From: Apostichopus japonicus
Taxonomy: Eukaryota > Echinodermata > Holothuroidea > Aspidochirotida > Stichopodidae
Length of the DNA: 64,000 bases
Direction of reading: 5' to 3'
Assembly (NCBI RefSeq): GCF_037975245.1
Contig: NC_092569.1
Span: 14,464,501 to 14,528,500, forward strand
This document shows positions 34,060-43,513 of this stretch, in pieces; within the stretch, counting starts at the first letter, position 1; each line of letters begins with the position of its first letter. The translations under genes were made by a program, and so were the position numbers. The notes under the pieces were generated by a model. It searched no databases. It saw only the letters and a program-made list of their open reading frames with translations, and was not told where the DNA came from.

Positions 34060-34480
34060 ACTTAAAGATAGTCAGTATAGGCCCCAAATTATAGCATGCG
34101 ATAATTGCTAGAAGTTTTCAAAAAGTACTTTCCTGGAGGTCTTTAGTTCTTTACCCTCCAAATTGTTCTCAGACATTTTGAAGTCACAAGATGACTGAAT
34201 TTCCCAGTGAGGCAAATTTCCTTGAAGGTTGTAATGAAAACAGATAAAGAATTTTGACCAATGATGACCATATTTGAATATCTAGCATATTTGGGGCCAA
34301 TACAGCATACCTCTAAGTTACTGTATTCTAGTATCAAATGGTCCATTGTGGAGACAATTACAGGTACAGTCAAGAATGTGAGAATGTGTTTTAAGGGTTG
34401 TCAGTATGGGCCACAAAATTTATGATGCCAAAAATTGCATGAACCTTTGAAAAGTATTTTCTGTGATGTATTGACCACTC
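34060..34480. repeat. Dispersed repeat family C, copy 2 plus partial copy
   Basis: 34060-34330 matches 23185-23430. A further partial unit at 34390-34480 repeats GGGTTGTCAGTATGGGCCAC and AAAAGTATTTTC. This is a diverged tandem arrangement of an unknown element. Confidence 0.7.
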
Positions 34481-35965
34481 TGAAACATCTTCATGACATA
34501 CAGGTATGGGTTCACTTAATAGACAAGATGCAGTTACAGTTAGTAACAGATCTGCTAAATTGTGGGTAGCAATAAAAAATGTGGGAACATAGTGGATCAA
34601 TACTTGACATTCTAGCATGTTATGTGGGTGGGTGGGGATGACGTCTAACATTAGGTGTAAGCATTTGAAAATTGTGGTCCATTTTGCAGATTTAGCATAT
34701 TTTGTGGTCACTTGGTTTAAATATATACTGTATACCTTTAAAGCCTCTTACTATCACTTTAAAGAGAGATTCTAAAATCCATGTTATCTCCTAGCGTGTT
34801 ATGATGTAATCATTTCCCTATTGGTGGTAAACACTGTGTAGGTATCTATCTACTGTACACTATACTGTACGTCATACACAGTTGTGCACATTGAAGCTAT
34901 ATTGTTTTGACAAAGTCTGTAACTGCTGTATATATACTAAGGATCTAAGCTTTCATTGTTTACATTCCTTCCCAGGAGAAGGAAGAAGGTTTCGTCAGGG
35001 GGAATTTTCTACAAATGTAACAACAGATTTCAAAACCCACTCATTGCATATTGCGACACCCCGTGCTTCGTAAAAGGCTCACACAGTGAACTTCCACATA
35101 CACATGCTATCCACATGGACAGCTGATGACTGGCATCAAGCCAAATCTCGTTCAAACTTCATTCATTGGTTCTTCAATAGTGTGGGTTGTCCAAGGATAT
35201 GAATATTCATAAGTCATGCATAAACATACAATACAGTAGAGCTCATTTCTCCACTGGGTGCAATTTTCTCAGTATTGTTTTGTAATGTCAGAGTCTTTTT
35301 TTGGAAATTGCTTTTTCTTTTTGTTGAGGTTGGAAGGTTTCTATTAATACTTAAAAAAAAGCATGGTCCAGAGGACATCTGGAATACATTAGCTGGAAAA
35401 GGGTGAAAGAAGGGTCAGAAGAAATAAAGAGATCTATGCAAAAATAGTATCAATATGCTTTGCCTTTGATTTCAAGTGTTATTTTGCAGGTTGAAAAGTT
35501 GAACACACAAATTCTCCATATGTTTACTGTGGCAGTCATATATTCAATTCTTAATAGCACTTTTAAAAGCTACACTAAGTAATGAACATCTGGTAACAGT
35601 GATTTACGAGATATTTTTCAAGGAACAGGAAAGATGAAATTTGCTAAATGTTATTGGTTACTATGGTTGATTAATTTAATTAAGTAGAGAGGCCCACCAA
35701 AATAAGGAACAAGACAAACAGGAACTGCAAAAGCACCCACACATGTGCATACTTTACTGTATGTATGGGAACTTCCAGAGATGGTTCTGTCAATCAGCAC
35801 ATGTATGCAGCACAAAGCTTGTCAACAACATTTGCACCAACAAATATGGACGGCACTTTCTCAGAAGGCAAATTTATGAGGAAGTTTGACAAAGATTTTT
35901 TTTTTCATTATTGGGGTTTTAAGATTATGTGTACACCTGTGTTGTACAGTAGTGTAGTGTAGTAG

Positions 35966-36192
35966 ATCCCTCATTAGCTCAAGCCGTTGTCATAGGTGTG
36001 TAATATCTAGCTTCCCTTTCTAAGGGACTCGTGATACTACACTTGAGGTGCAGTAGCGCAGACATCATCATGTGGCTATATGTACAGTAGTCTCAATGTA
36101 AGGGGACCAGTTGAAAAAGCTGATGCAGTTCTTTTTTTTCTTTCTCGTACCCAGGCTCTATCTTGGGTGACTTCACCTAAAAAGTTATAAAA
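35966..36192 (+). mobile_element. U2-headed SINE-like element, copy B (diverged head)
   Basis: It aligns with 8188-8376 through TGTGTAATATCT, TTCCCTTTCTAAGGGA, CGTGATAC, AATGTAAGGGGACCAG and the tail CTCGTACCCAGGCTCTATCT then TGGGTGACTTCACCTAAAAAG. The U2 head is barely recognisable (TTAGCTCAAG). Tail conservation exceeds head conservation, as expected for a SINE whose 3' end is recognised by a partner LINE. Confidence 0.6.
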
Positions 36193-36986
36193 CCAGCAGC
36201 TATGTAGGAATTACTTTCACAGTTGGTCCAGAAATTGTGAGAATATCACCTACGTAGAACCCTCATATGTACAATAGTTGGGAAAGGTGTGTGTATTGCA
36301 ATGGGGGCATTGCATTGATAATATTGTTATGGAACCAGTCAACAATTTACTTCGAATTTAAGTTCTCTGGTAAACTGCGGTAAATTTTATGCAGACTGTA
36401 AACCCTGTTCAAACAGGTTGCCGAAATCAATGGCTGGAAGCTGTGTTAAGGCATTCAGCTAAGATGTTTCATATAGCAGATTACCGCAGGGAATGCTGTC
36501 ACAATGGTCCCTACTTCCATTTCCCTCTATCCCTCATCCCCCCTGCCATCATTCCACTTTCAACTGTACCTGCACATATCAGGCACGCATGTTGATTTAT
36601 TATGACTGTCAGCTTTTTACATGTACAGACACTCTGACCCCAATTTAAAACTACATTTACTTTGCTCCTCGCTTACCTGTCTCCTCACAACCTTAGCATA
36701 TCGTTCTACCGTGTCTAGAATGAACTTGTAACCCAATTTAAAACTGTAATACAAAACAGCAGCAAGTGTAGATAGGACAAATAAGTACTACATATATATT
36801 AAGTACACACTTAAACTTCTTACACTGTCTAAGATATTAACCTCGGCACATGTCATGATGTCATAATCAATGTTTTGCCTAAGGAGAGTCCAGAATTTTG
36901 GTCAACAATATACTGAAATTTTAATTAAATATTTTTTCCCCTTTCTCTAGCCATTCATCCCTCTCTATCTCTCTCTCTTTCTTCAG

Positions 36987-37125
36987 GCTGGTGTCACAGG
37001 AACGGTGATCGGTACGTTGGGTCCCTTTGACGACATCACAGCCAACGGTACCAAACACAGAACGTCGGTTTACAGCTTTGTAGTCACGGAGGAATTCGAA
37101 TTATGGGAGGACAAACTCAGAATAG
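36987..37125 (+). CDS. DIPP exon 3, end of the Nudix box
   Basis: It opens with AGVTGTVIGTLGPFDDI, completing the Nudix box, and continues KHRTSVYSFVVTEEFELWED, matching the family's KHRTYVYVL-VTE-LEDWED. It ends GAATAG|GTAAAA one base into a glycine codon. Confidence 0.95.
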
Positions 37126-37429
37126 GTAAAAAAAAAAAAACAACAGTTGCGCTTCGGCTGTCAACTGTTACATGCTGTACAGTGTAAACTGTTTTATAGT
37201 TACAGTTTTATAGCAAACTGCTGTAATGCACTAATTATGCGTCCATGGATACTTTTTGCTGTATCGTTTCATGTTTTTTTACTCTCCTTCTTGTCGTTTT
37301 GTTGTTTTTCTTCTTTCATTTGTTCTTCTTCTTTTTCTTCTTCTTCCGTTTGACGGGGCCTGTATCTCAACTGTAAATCCCCCAATAGTTTCTGCAGTTA
37401 CAGGTGTTTGTTTATAAGTCTCACGCCTC

Positions 37430-37762
37430 GATTGATCTGGCTTCTTCCCAGAGTAGATTTTGTGGATGGGTAATTTGCAAGGCAAGGCACTTTATCTCCA
37501 TTGCCCCTCTTCACCCAGGTGAATAAATGGGGACTTGCGAGGTGACTTGTAAATATAGTTGCGTGCGCTGGTTTGTGGCTGCACCCTATGGGAAGTCCCC
37601 CAGGGGACACGTGGCTGTGGTGCACTATGGTGCCCCAGGAGAGATTGTTTGAATTGTGCACACTTTGGTGTGTAGGTGTGACAAGTTACCAATGACCAGG
37701 GTTAAGTACAGCGCAGCGAGACTTTATTGTAAGTTGCGCTATATAAGAACTGAGAATTATTA
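37430..37762 (+). mobile_element. SINE-like repeat family D, + copy
   Basis: It carries AAGGCACTTTATCTCCATTG, CACCCAGGTGAATAAATGGG, TGCACCCTATGGGAAGTCCC, GATTGTTTGAATTGTG and a tail GCGCTATATAAGAACTGAGA. The tail is typical of SINE/LINE 3' ends in marine deuterostomes. An inverted copy lies at 50615-50885. Confidence 0.7.
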
Positions 37763-39110
37763 CAGTAATTATACAAATTGCACTCTAGTGCAGTATATAG
37801 TAAGACTGTATGCATAACATGCTGTATAATTTAAGAGCTGAATTTTAAAATAGAGATGAAGTGGGGATACTATTGTTTATAGCTCAATGAAGTGTCCTCC
37901 CTGTTGTGTTTAGTCTCAATACCTCGGGGAACCCATACCCAACTTCCTTATTAAGTCTCCTGTCCCAAAGATCAAGTTTTACGATGTTTTTCTTCCCTTT
38001 CCCCATGCGCTCAATAAACTAAAGAAAGCCATTATTTAAGTAGCTCTCATTAGCCTGATGAGAAATAGCGATTGGATTGTCCTCATGTGGCTCCATCCTT
38101 CATCTTCTGCTAGTGCTTCTCATCTAGGTCTGTTGTTATTATATACTATTTTTTTTTTTTTTATATAGCTCACTGTTGAATATACAAAAGTTGACCTACA
38201 ACAACAAGTAATTGTTTTCTTGTTAGCTTGCTTGGGGGGGGGGGAGGGGGGGTTGCTGATATTTTCTCACCTCACTGACATATATCATAAATCCTTATAA
38301 TCCCTTATACTCAGTTGGCTTGATTAGAAGACAAAACTCAGCTGCTTAGTTCACAAACTTGTCTTAGTTCACAAGTTTGTCGTTTGGTGAAAGGAAAGGT
38401 GTTTTATAGTTACAACCTGGTATTACAGATTTGTGTATATCTGTGTATGTGTATAATATATACATGGGACTGCAGAGTTTAATTTGCTCTTGTTTACACA
38501 ACATGACACAGATTGGGTGACATAAGTAAAATTCCAATTAACTGTGAACGTTGCTGTCAGGCCTTCCCCTTGGGGGTGCCTCTGGTTGTGGGAGGATGAA
38601 GTATTAAGTACTCATAGACATGACGTAAGTAGCCAGATTGATGGAGACGTAACGACGATGGAAATCACGTACAGCCTGCGTGTACAATGTCAGAGACAAT
38701 AAAACAGAAACACGTCAATGGAGGTTTAGTGAGGTCATAGTGCAGTGCCTGGGTATATATTAGACCACGGTATATATTAGAGTGTACTTCCAATTTTAAT
38801 TTCCAAATAGGTGTGTTATAAGATGATAAATTTATAGAGCATCCAATCAGCCCCCAGTTTCCAGTGCTGGATGATACATGTATGTACAAAATAGTGAAGA
38901 AAAATAGAAATTAGAAAATAGTTCCCCTTGAGCGATACAAATTTGGCACATGGTAACCTATAAGCTCCTCTCTCAGTGACGAGATCATTCCGGCCTACTG
39001 CCCTCCTTCTTATTCTACCACCGAAATTAGTGTCTGGAGCACGTAACAAGAGTAGAAAGGTCTTTATCCTACTGTAGCTTCAGTATCTTGACAGGTCTAG
39101 CCTAGTCTGA

Positions 39111-39152
39111 TCATGGAGCTATAAACAGAAGGAGAAAACCCACTTTGAAGTA
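39111..39152 (+). repeat. CCATGGAGCTATAA-family terminus
   Basis: TCATGGAGCTATAAACAGAA then GGAGAAAACCCACT is identical but for one base to the complement of the right end of the element at 49995-50277. The other end is not found, so the copy is truncated or strongly diverged. Confidence 0.65.
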
Positions 39153-39639
39153 TCATTGTAACCGACAAAATTTGATCGCCATAAGTAAACATGCCTCAGG
39201 GCACAAACACGGGTAAAGCCATCATCAGCTATTACGTAATCCTGGTACAAAGGTCATTTCGTATATAGCGTCCCTCACAACATAGCAACAGACACTCCGA
39301 TCCTAACGTATATGTAATTGAAATAGTATACACAGTACTCATATATGTTACGTTACGCATACCTGTAATAATTTCGATCGGAATATATCTTTCATTTCTC
39401 ACCGAATCATGCGAAGATTCGTACTTAATAATTAATTGTTTATCTCAGCATATATTTCATCGCAATATATGAACAAGTAATGGCGAAATAGGTACTTTTA
39501 GTCAAGTATTTTCCGATAAAACTTTTCTTCGTTCGTTAGGCAAATAACGTTAGCGATGTTTGTTATTGCATTGGGAACCTAGTGTTATAAAATTAACAAA
39601 ATTAATTTAACACGAAACATGGCTGCCAAAAAACTTTGC

Positions 39640-40210
39640 ATCCGCCGAGGACATTAGAAATATTCATGCTACAGGATATAGTTGAATTTATGGTGAAGCT
39701 GATGATTGAAGAGTTTGAGAGGCTGGATGTTCCAGACGACATAAATTTGGAAGATACATTAATTGTTGAAAAACATGAGGAACAAATTCTAAGATAATTA
39801 GCAGGTTATGTGCCATTTGCCCTTAAAAAACGTTATATGAAAGTTAAGAGTACTCAGAATGCTTTAATATTTTTACAGTACTTAAACTGTATGTCTGTTG
39901 CAGGTGAAGTAAAGCCTGGGTGGAAAAACAAAATAGAGGTGGATTACTCTTAGTTAATGATAATATTTTCATGCTTTTCAAGACTGGAATTTCAGACAAA
40001 GCAAATTTTAAACATGAAGACCTTGCTTATTTTGAGAAATAAAAATGTGAAAGACCATCTTCTGCAAAAACTTCTGCAACACGAGCCAGTTCAGAATCGG
40101 TGGGCAGATCTTGTTAAAGAATTGTTAAACGAGGACTTAAGTGGGCAGTTGCTTCAAATTTCATACGTTTGTTGTTTATTGGGTAAAATTAATAGTAAAT
40201 GCTTTTGTTA
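39640..40210 (+). pseudogene. Degenerate transposase-like or orphan reading frame
   Basis: Successive frames read LQDIVEFMVKLMIEEFERLD, then LAGYVPFALKKRYMKV after a stop at 39796, then GGLLLVNDNIFMLFKTG in another frame near 39930, then LLQHEPVQNRWADLVKELLN. The order AGYV-(A/P)-LKKRY followed by (R)GGL---ND--F-LF resembles C-terminal regions of uncharacterised transposon-derived proteins common in invertebrates. I cannot name the superfamily. Stops and a frameshift show it is broken. Confidence 0.4.
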
Positions 40211-41519
40211 GAATGTAAATGGAGATAAGTTACAAAAAAGGAAGACTTCTTGTAGCAAGAAAGGAGAGAAGCATTCAGAAAAGAATTGGCAAGTGAAAGC
40301 AAGGAGTGAAACTGAGAGTAACATGATTGGTATCTATATATCTTGATTTTATGATAATTATGTTGTATACTTACATAGTTCGTTTGTTCTTTCCATGGCA
40401 AACCTTATCTTTCAAGCTTATAACAAGTTTACTTTAGTTCAGAGAAATATAGTGGAACTAGAATATTGTCAGTTTTGTACAAATTAAAAGTTTAAACTTT
40501 GTTGTGATTTGTTTCCTTGTAAATTACAGTATATTGATTTAGGTCAAAGGTGACACATGCTTTCTCTTCAACACCACCTACTGTAGGTCTGGTAGGTAGG
40601 ACACCATCCGCTCTAAATTGGACTATGGCAGCATCGCCACAGTGACAACCACAAAACTCACCTTCGCAATATTTACACCCTCTTGAAAGAAGCACTTTAG
40701 CTCAGCATGGAAGATTTCATCCCTTTCTTTCTGTTGGCAAAGCTTAATCTTCTCTACACCCCCAATATCCTCACCAGCATTTAGAATCCTTCCCACAACT
40801 TTCGCAGATGCCGAACTCCCTATCTCTCAAAAGTAAAACCCTCATACTACCTTTGGCATTTGGAGCTCCATAAACTCACCATCAATACCATCAAGCTGGC
40901 TCCTTCTCTTGACCCACCTTCACTCCTTCAGACACCCACTAACCCCCCCTCCCACCTCACTATCTTCCTAGGCCTTGTGCCAGCAAAATTGAAATATATT
41001 TAGCTACATGAGTTTACTTATATGGACATAATTCGAGCACAAAATGTGATTTTAATCCCCAATGGGCACAATGTAACCATTAGTAACAGCCAGGATGGCA
41101 TCCCTTCAAGTCGCTTGACCACTACACTCTGGTTGACAACTTGACTATTCAATGTTATGCATATGATTATAAGGGCACCTTTCCCTTCATTTATGAGAGC
41201 TGGCAAAAAACAGAACAGCAAGTTGGAGTTCCTTTACTGTATATATTGTACTAAAAAAGAAAATAAAACTACTTCACAAGATAACATGAAAACTATACAA
41301 GATCAAATCACCACATTGTTATTTAAATATACTGTACTAGTTCCACCAAAAAATAATCTAGAGCACATGGACAAATGACAATGTTCTTCTAACAGAAATC
41401 CCCACTTTAAGTACTAGTACAACAAAGGTACAAATAAAAAATTAAAATACTGTGAAATAAATCTACTGTAGTGCTATACAGAACAATCAAATCAGTTTGA
41501 GTTCATTTACAGTACTGTA

Positions 41520-41832
41520 CAGTGGCGTAGACAGTGTGGGCGAGTTCCCCCCCCCCACAGAATTTTTTGGGGACGTGAGTGGTGACGGTGACAAATCATA
41601 GGGAGCAAAAAATATTTAAATGTACTCCTCTTAGTACACAAATTCAGTTCAAAGAATGGAAACGATAACAACCCCTTTGAATCTTAAGCCCTTTTTTAAA
41701 CAACATTTTTCAGGGGAGGAGGATGCCCCTTATACCCTCCCCAGGACGTTGTTCCACCGCTTAGTGCCTGAAAATGGGGACAGAAGTTGACTTTGCCCCC
41801 CACCCCATACCAGAAACCTGGCTATGTCCCTG
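41520..41832. mobile_element. hAT-type MITE with 8-bp target duplication GTACTGTA
   Basis: It begins CAGTGGCGTAGACAG and ends CCTGGCTATGTCCCTG (complement CAGGGACATAGCCAGG), an imperfect inverted repeat. Direct repeats GTACTGTA lie at 41512-41519 and 41833-41840. There is no coding capacity. Confidence 0.8.
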
Positions 41833-42096
41833 GTACTGTATTAATCAAAGAAAACATTTATGCAAAAGATTTTGAAAAATCTATAGAACATTAACTCATT
41901 ATTACAATTTACCAGTTCCACGTAAATAAAAATTCTGTTACTTCACATGGAAATGTACTGAAAAATTGTTCCATACATAAAGTGAAAAAAGTTGGTTTAA
42001 CTGCGATCTGCTTCCTCCTCTCTTGGCCTTTTGCGGCAGTAACTACGTAATGAACTGATTGCCTTGGAACTTGCAACCATCAAGGACAAAACATTG

Positions 42097-42439
42097 TATA
42101 ACAGAGAGCATTTTACTGTTATCACAAGAGATCATCCACACTGTAACCTCCAGTGTAACTTTCTACAACCAAAACCCTACACCTGTTTGTGCACCTTTTA
42201 TTATGTAATCTTCAGCAGGATGTGTGGTTAGCTTCACACTAGCTTAACCACTGTTTATGTAGACAGAGTAACATCCTGTCCCATCCTCTTGTAATCCATT
42301 GTAAAAGAGTATATAAGATGCAACTTTCACCATTTGTATTTAGTAGCATACATCCAGCCAAGGAAGATACAATATACTCTGCATTAAACTCAACTACTTG
42401 TTTGTGCCTTTATTTTCTTGTTCATATACCGCTGTGACA
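42097..42439 (+). repeat. 5' LTR (343 bp)
   Basis: It starts TATAACAGAGAGC and ends GCTGTGACA. It lacks a 5' TG, which is unusual. TAACCTCCAGTGTAA (15 bp near 42144) is absent from the 3' LTR. TATATAAG lies at 42310 and an ATTAAA-type poly(A) signal near 42383. Confidence 0.92.
42310..42317 (+). promoter_or_regulatory. TATA box of the Gypsy LTR
   Basis: TATATAAG lies about 130 bp before the LTR end, the expected U3/R position. It is repeated in the 3' LTR near 48349. Confidence 0.7.
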
Positions 42440-42442
42440 ATT

Positions 42443-42454
42443 TGGTGGAGGAGC
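42443..42454 (+). other. Putative primer binding site
   Basis: TGGTGGAGGAGC starts three bases after the LTR end, and TGG pairs with a tRNA CCA terminus. I cannot assign the tRNA from memory. Confidence 0.5.
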
Positions 42455-42523
42455 AAAAATTCCTATTTTAAGTTTTACATGACACGTTCTCCGTATTTCC
42501 TTCGTTCATCTACTCGTTTCACA

Positions 42524-43480
42524 ATGGCTTCAACTGTTCCAGCAATTGCACCCACCCCTTATCATGGGTTATCTACAGAAAATGCCAAGCGTTGGCTGGC
42601 TCGCTTAACCCAGTTTGTAACACTTAAAGGCTGTAAAGATGAAGATGCCTTAGCTATGTTTGGACTACTCCTTAGAGATTCTGCTTTGGATTGGTTTACT
42701 TGTCTTGATGACTCTGTCAGGAAAGACTTCACACAAGTCAAAGCTGCGTTTTTGTTACGCTTTCAGGATGTGGTGCCCACTTGGCAAAGACTAAGCTCGT
42801 TTTTTACAGCTAAACAGGAACCAACTGAAACTGTTAACGATTTTACATCTAGGATGAGCATGAGGGGTTCAGATCTATCTCTCTCGTCAGAACAAATTGT
42901 CCAGGCTACTCTGGCAGGCCTACTTTCCCACATCAGGCCCTTTGTCCTACAAAAAGACCCTACCACTGTCGAGGAAATACGTAGGGCGGCAAACCAACTC
43001 GCCACTTCTGTGGATTCGTCACGACAGGAAGAAGTGTTGATGGCTGTCCAAGGATTAGCAGACCAACTCCAACAGCTAACCACAACCCAGGAGAGCTTTG
43101 CAGATCGGTTACATTCCCTATCCACTACGGTAAATGCAGCCTCACTGGACCAGTCTCACAGTGGAAGGAGAGGTCAACCACCACCATCTCCGCAAAAACA
43201 GGGGAGACGGACCTGGCAGAAATCTTCCCCTCCATCACAGGATGGCCCGAGTCCTTGGCATCGTCAACCATCACAGACACAGCGTGCTTGTTCTGGGTGT
43301 GGTGAGTACGGTCACTTAAGGTCTTATTGTCATGCTCAAGATCTTAGCTGTTACAACTGTGGTAAACTAGGACATATAGCTCGAGTATGTAGGTCTGGCC
43401 GTTATGTACCCCCCTTTTACCCAACCAACCCCTTCCTCCAATCTTCTGGGCAGCACCAGAATGATCAACAGCCCCAATAG
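42524..43480 (+). CDS. gag: Gypsy Gag polyprotein
   Basis: Gag of 318 residues forms the virus-like particle and packages element RNA. The ATG at 42524 (CACAATGG, strong context) is preferred over an in-frame ATG at 42479 in weak context. Residues about 15-180 hold a retrotransposon Gag domain (WLARLTQFV, ALDWF, FLLRFQD). A Q/S/P-rich linker follows. Two CCHC zinc knuckles, CSGCGEYGHLRSYC and CYNCGKLGHIARVC, lie near 43290-43392. The frame stops at TAG 43478-43480 and pol continues in the same frame, so a fraction of ribosomes probably reads through. Confidence 0.93.
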   Translation: MASTVPAIAPTPYHGLSTENAKRWLARLTQFVTLKGCKDEDALAMFGLLLRDSALDWFTCLDDSVRKDFTQVKAAFLLRFQDVVPTWQRLSSFFTAKQEPTETVNDFTSRMSMRGSDLSLSSEQIVQATLAGLLSHIRPFVLQKDPTTVEEIRRAANQLATSVDSSRQEEVLMAVQGLADQLQQLTTTQESFADRLHSLSTTVNAASLDQSHSGRRGQPPPSPQKQGRRTWQKSSPPSQDGPSPWHRQPSQTQRACSGCGEYGHLRSYCHAQDLSCYNCGKLGHIARVCRSGRYVPPFYPTNPFLQSSGQHQNDQQPQ

Positions 43481-43513
43481 CAATTACTGTCACACAGGCC
43501 CTCCTCCCCTGTG
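43478..43513 (+). promoter_or_regulatory. Gag-Pol stop-codon readthrough signal (UAG CAA UUA)
   Basis: The codons around the stop are CAA TAG CAA TTA, the CAR-YYA context known from tobacco mosaic virus leaky termination. A possible hairpin pairs CACAGG (43493-43498) with CCTGTG (43508-43513) around a 9-base loop, 12 bases after the UAG. No second stop occurs before pol. The readthrough role is inferred from context and gene arrangement. Confidence 0.75.

Larger units (their letters stand above)
28897..36986 (+). other. DIPP intron 2
   Basis: About 8 kb. It holds a TIR element (31823-32366), family-C repeat (34060-34480) and the second U2-headed element (35966-36192), and is very rich in TACTGTA/TACAGTA words. 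A less AT-rich block at 30350-30600 has no recognised content. The acceptor is TCTTTCTTCAG. Confidence 0.6.
37126..42092 (+). other. DIPP intron 3, part upstream of the Gypsy element
   Basis: Contains a TTC-rich tract (37300-37350), a SINE-like repeat (37430-37762), poly-T and poly-G tracts near 38150 and 38224, a CCATGGAGCTATAA-type end (39111), a broken transposase-like reading frame (39640-40210) and a hAT MITE (41520-41832). The stretch 40500-40980 is moderately GC-rich; its minus-strand cysteine-rich frame is not recognised. Confidence 0.55.

Noticed and set aside
40492-40695. Minus-strand cysteine-rich frame (RGCKYCEGEFCGCHCGD)
   Set aside because: The cysteine spacing suggests a zinc-binding protein, but flanking frames are closed and I recognise no family; not enough for a gene call.
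42763-43125. Minus-strand open frame inside gag
   Set aside because: It is the antisense shadow of the intact gag frame and has no features of its own.
43511-43513. GTG at 43511 as an independent pol start
   Set aside because: Animal ribosomes do not normally start at GTG in this position, and pol is in frame with gag across one UAG, so readthrough is the simpler explanation.
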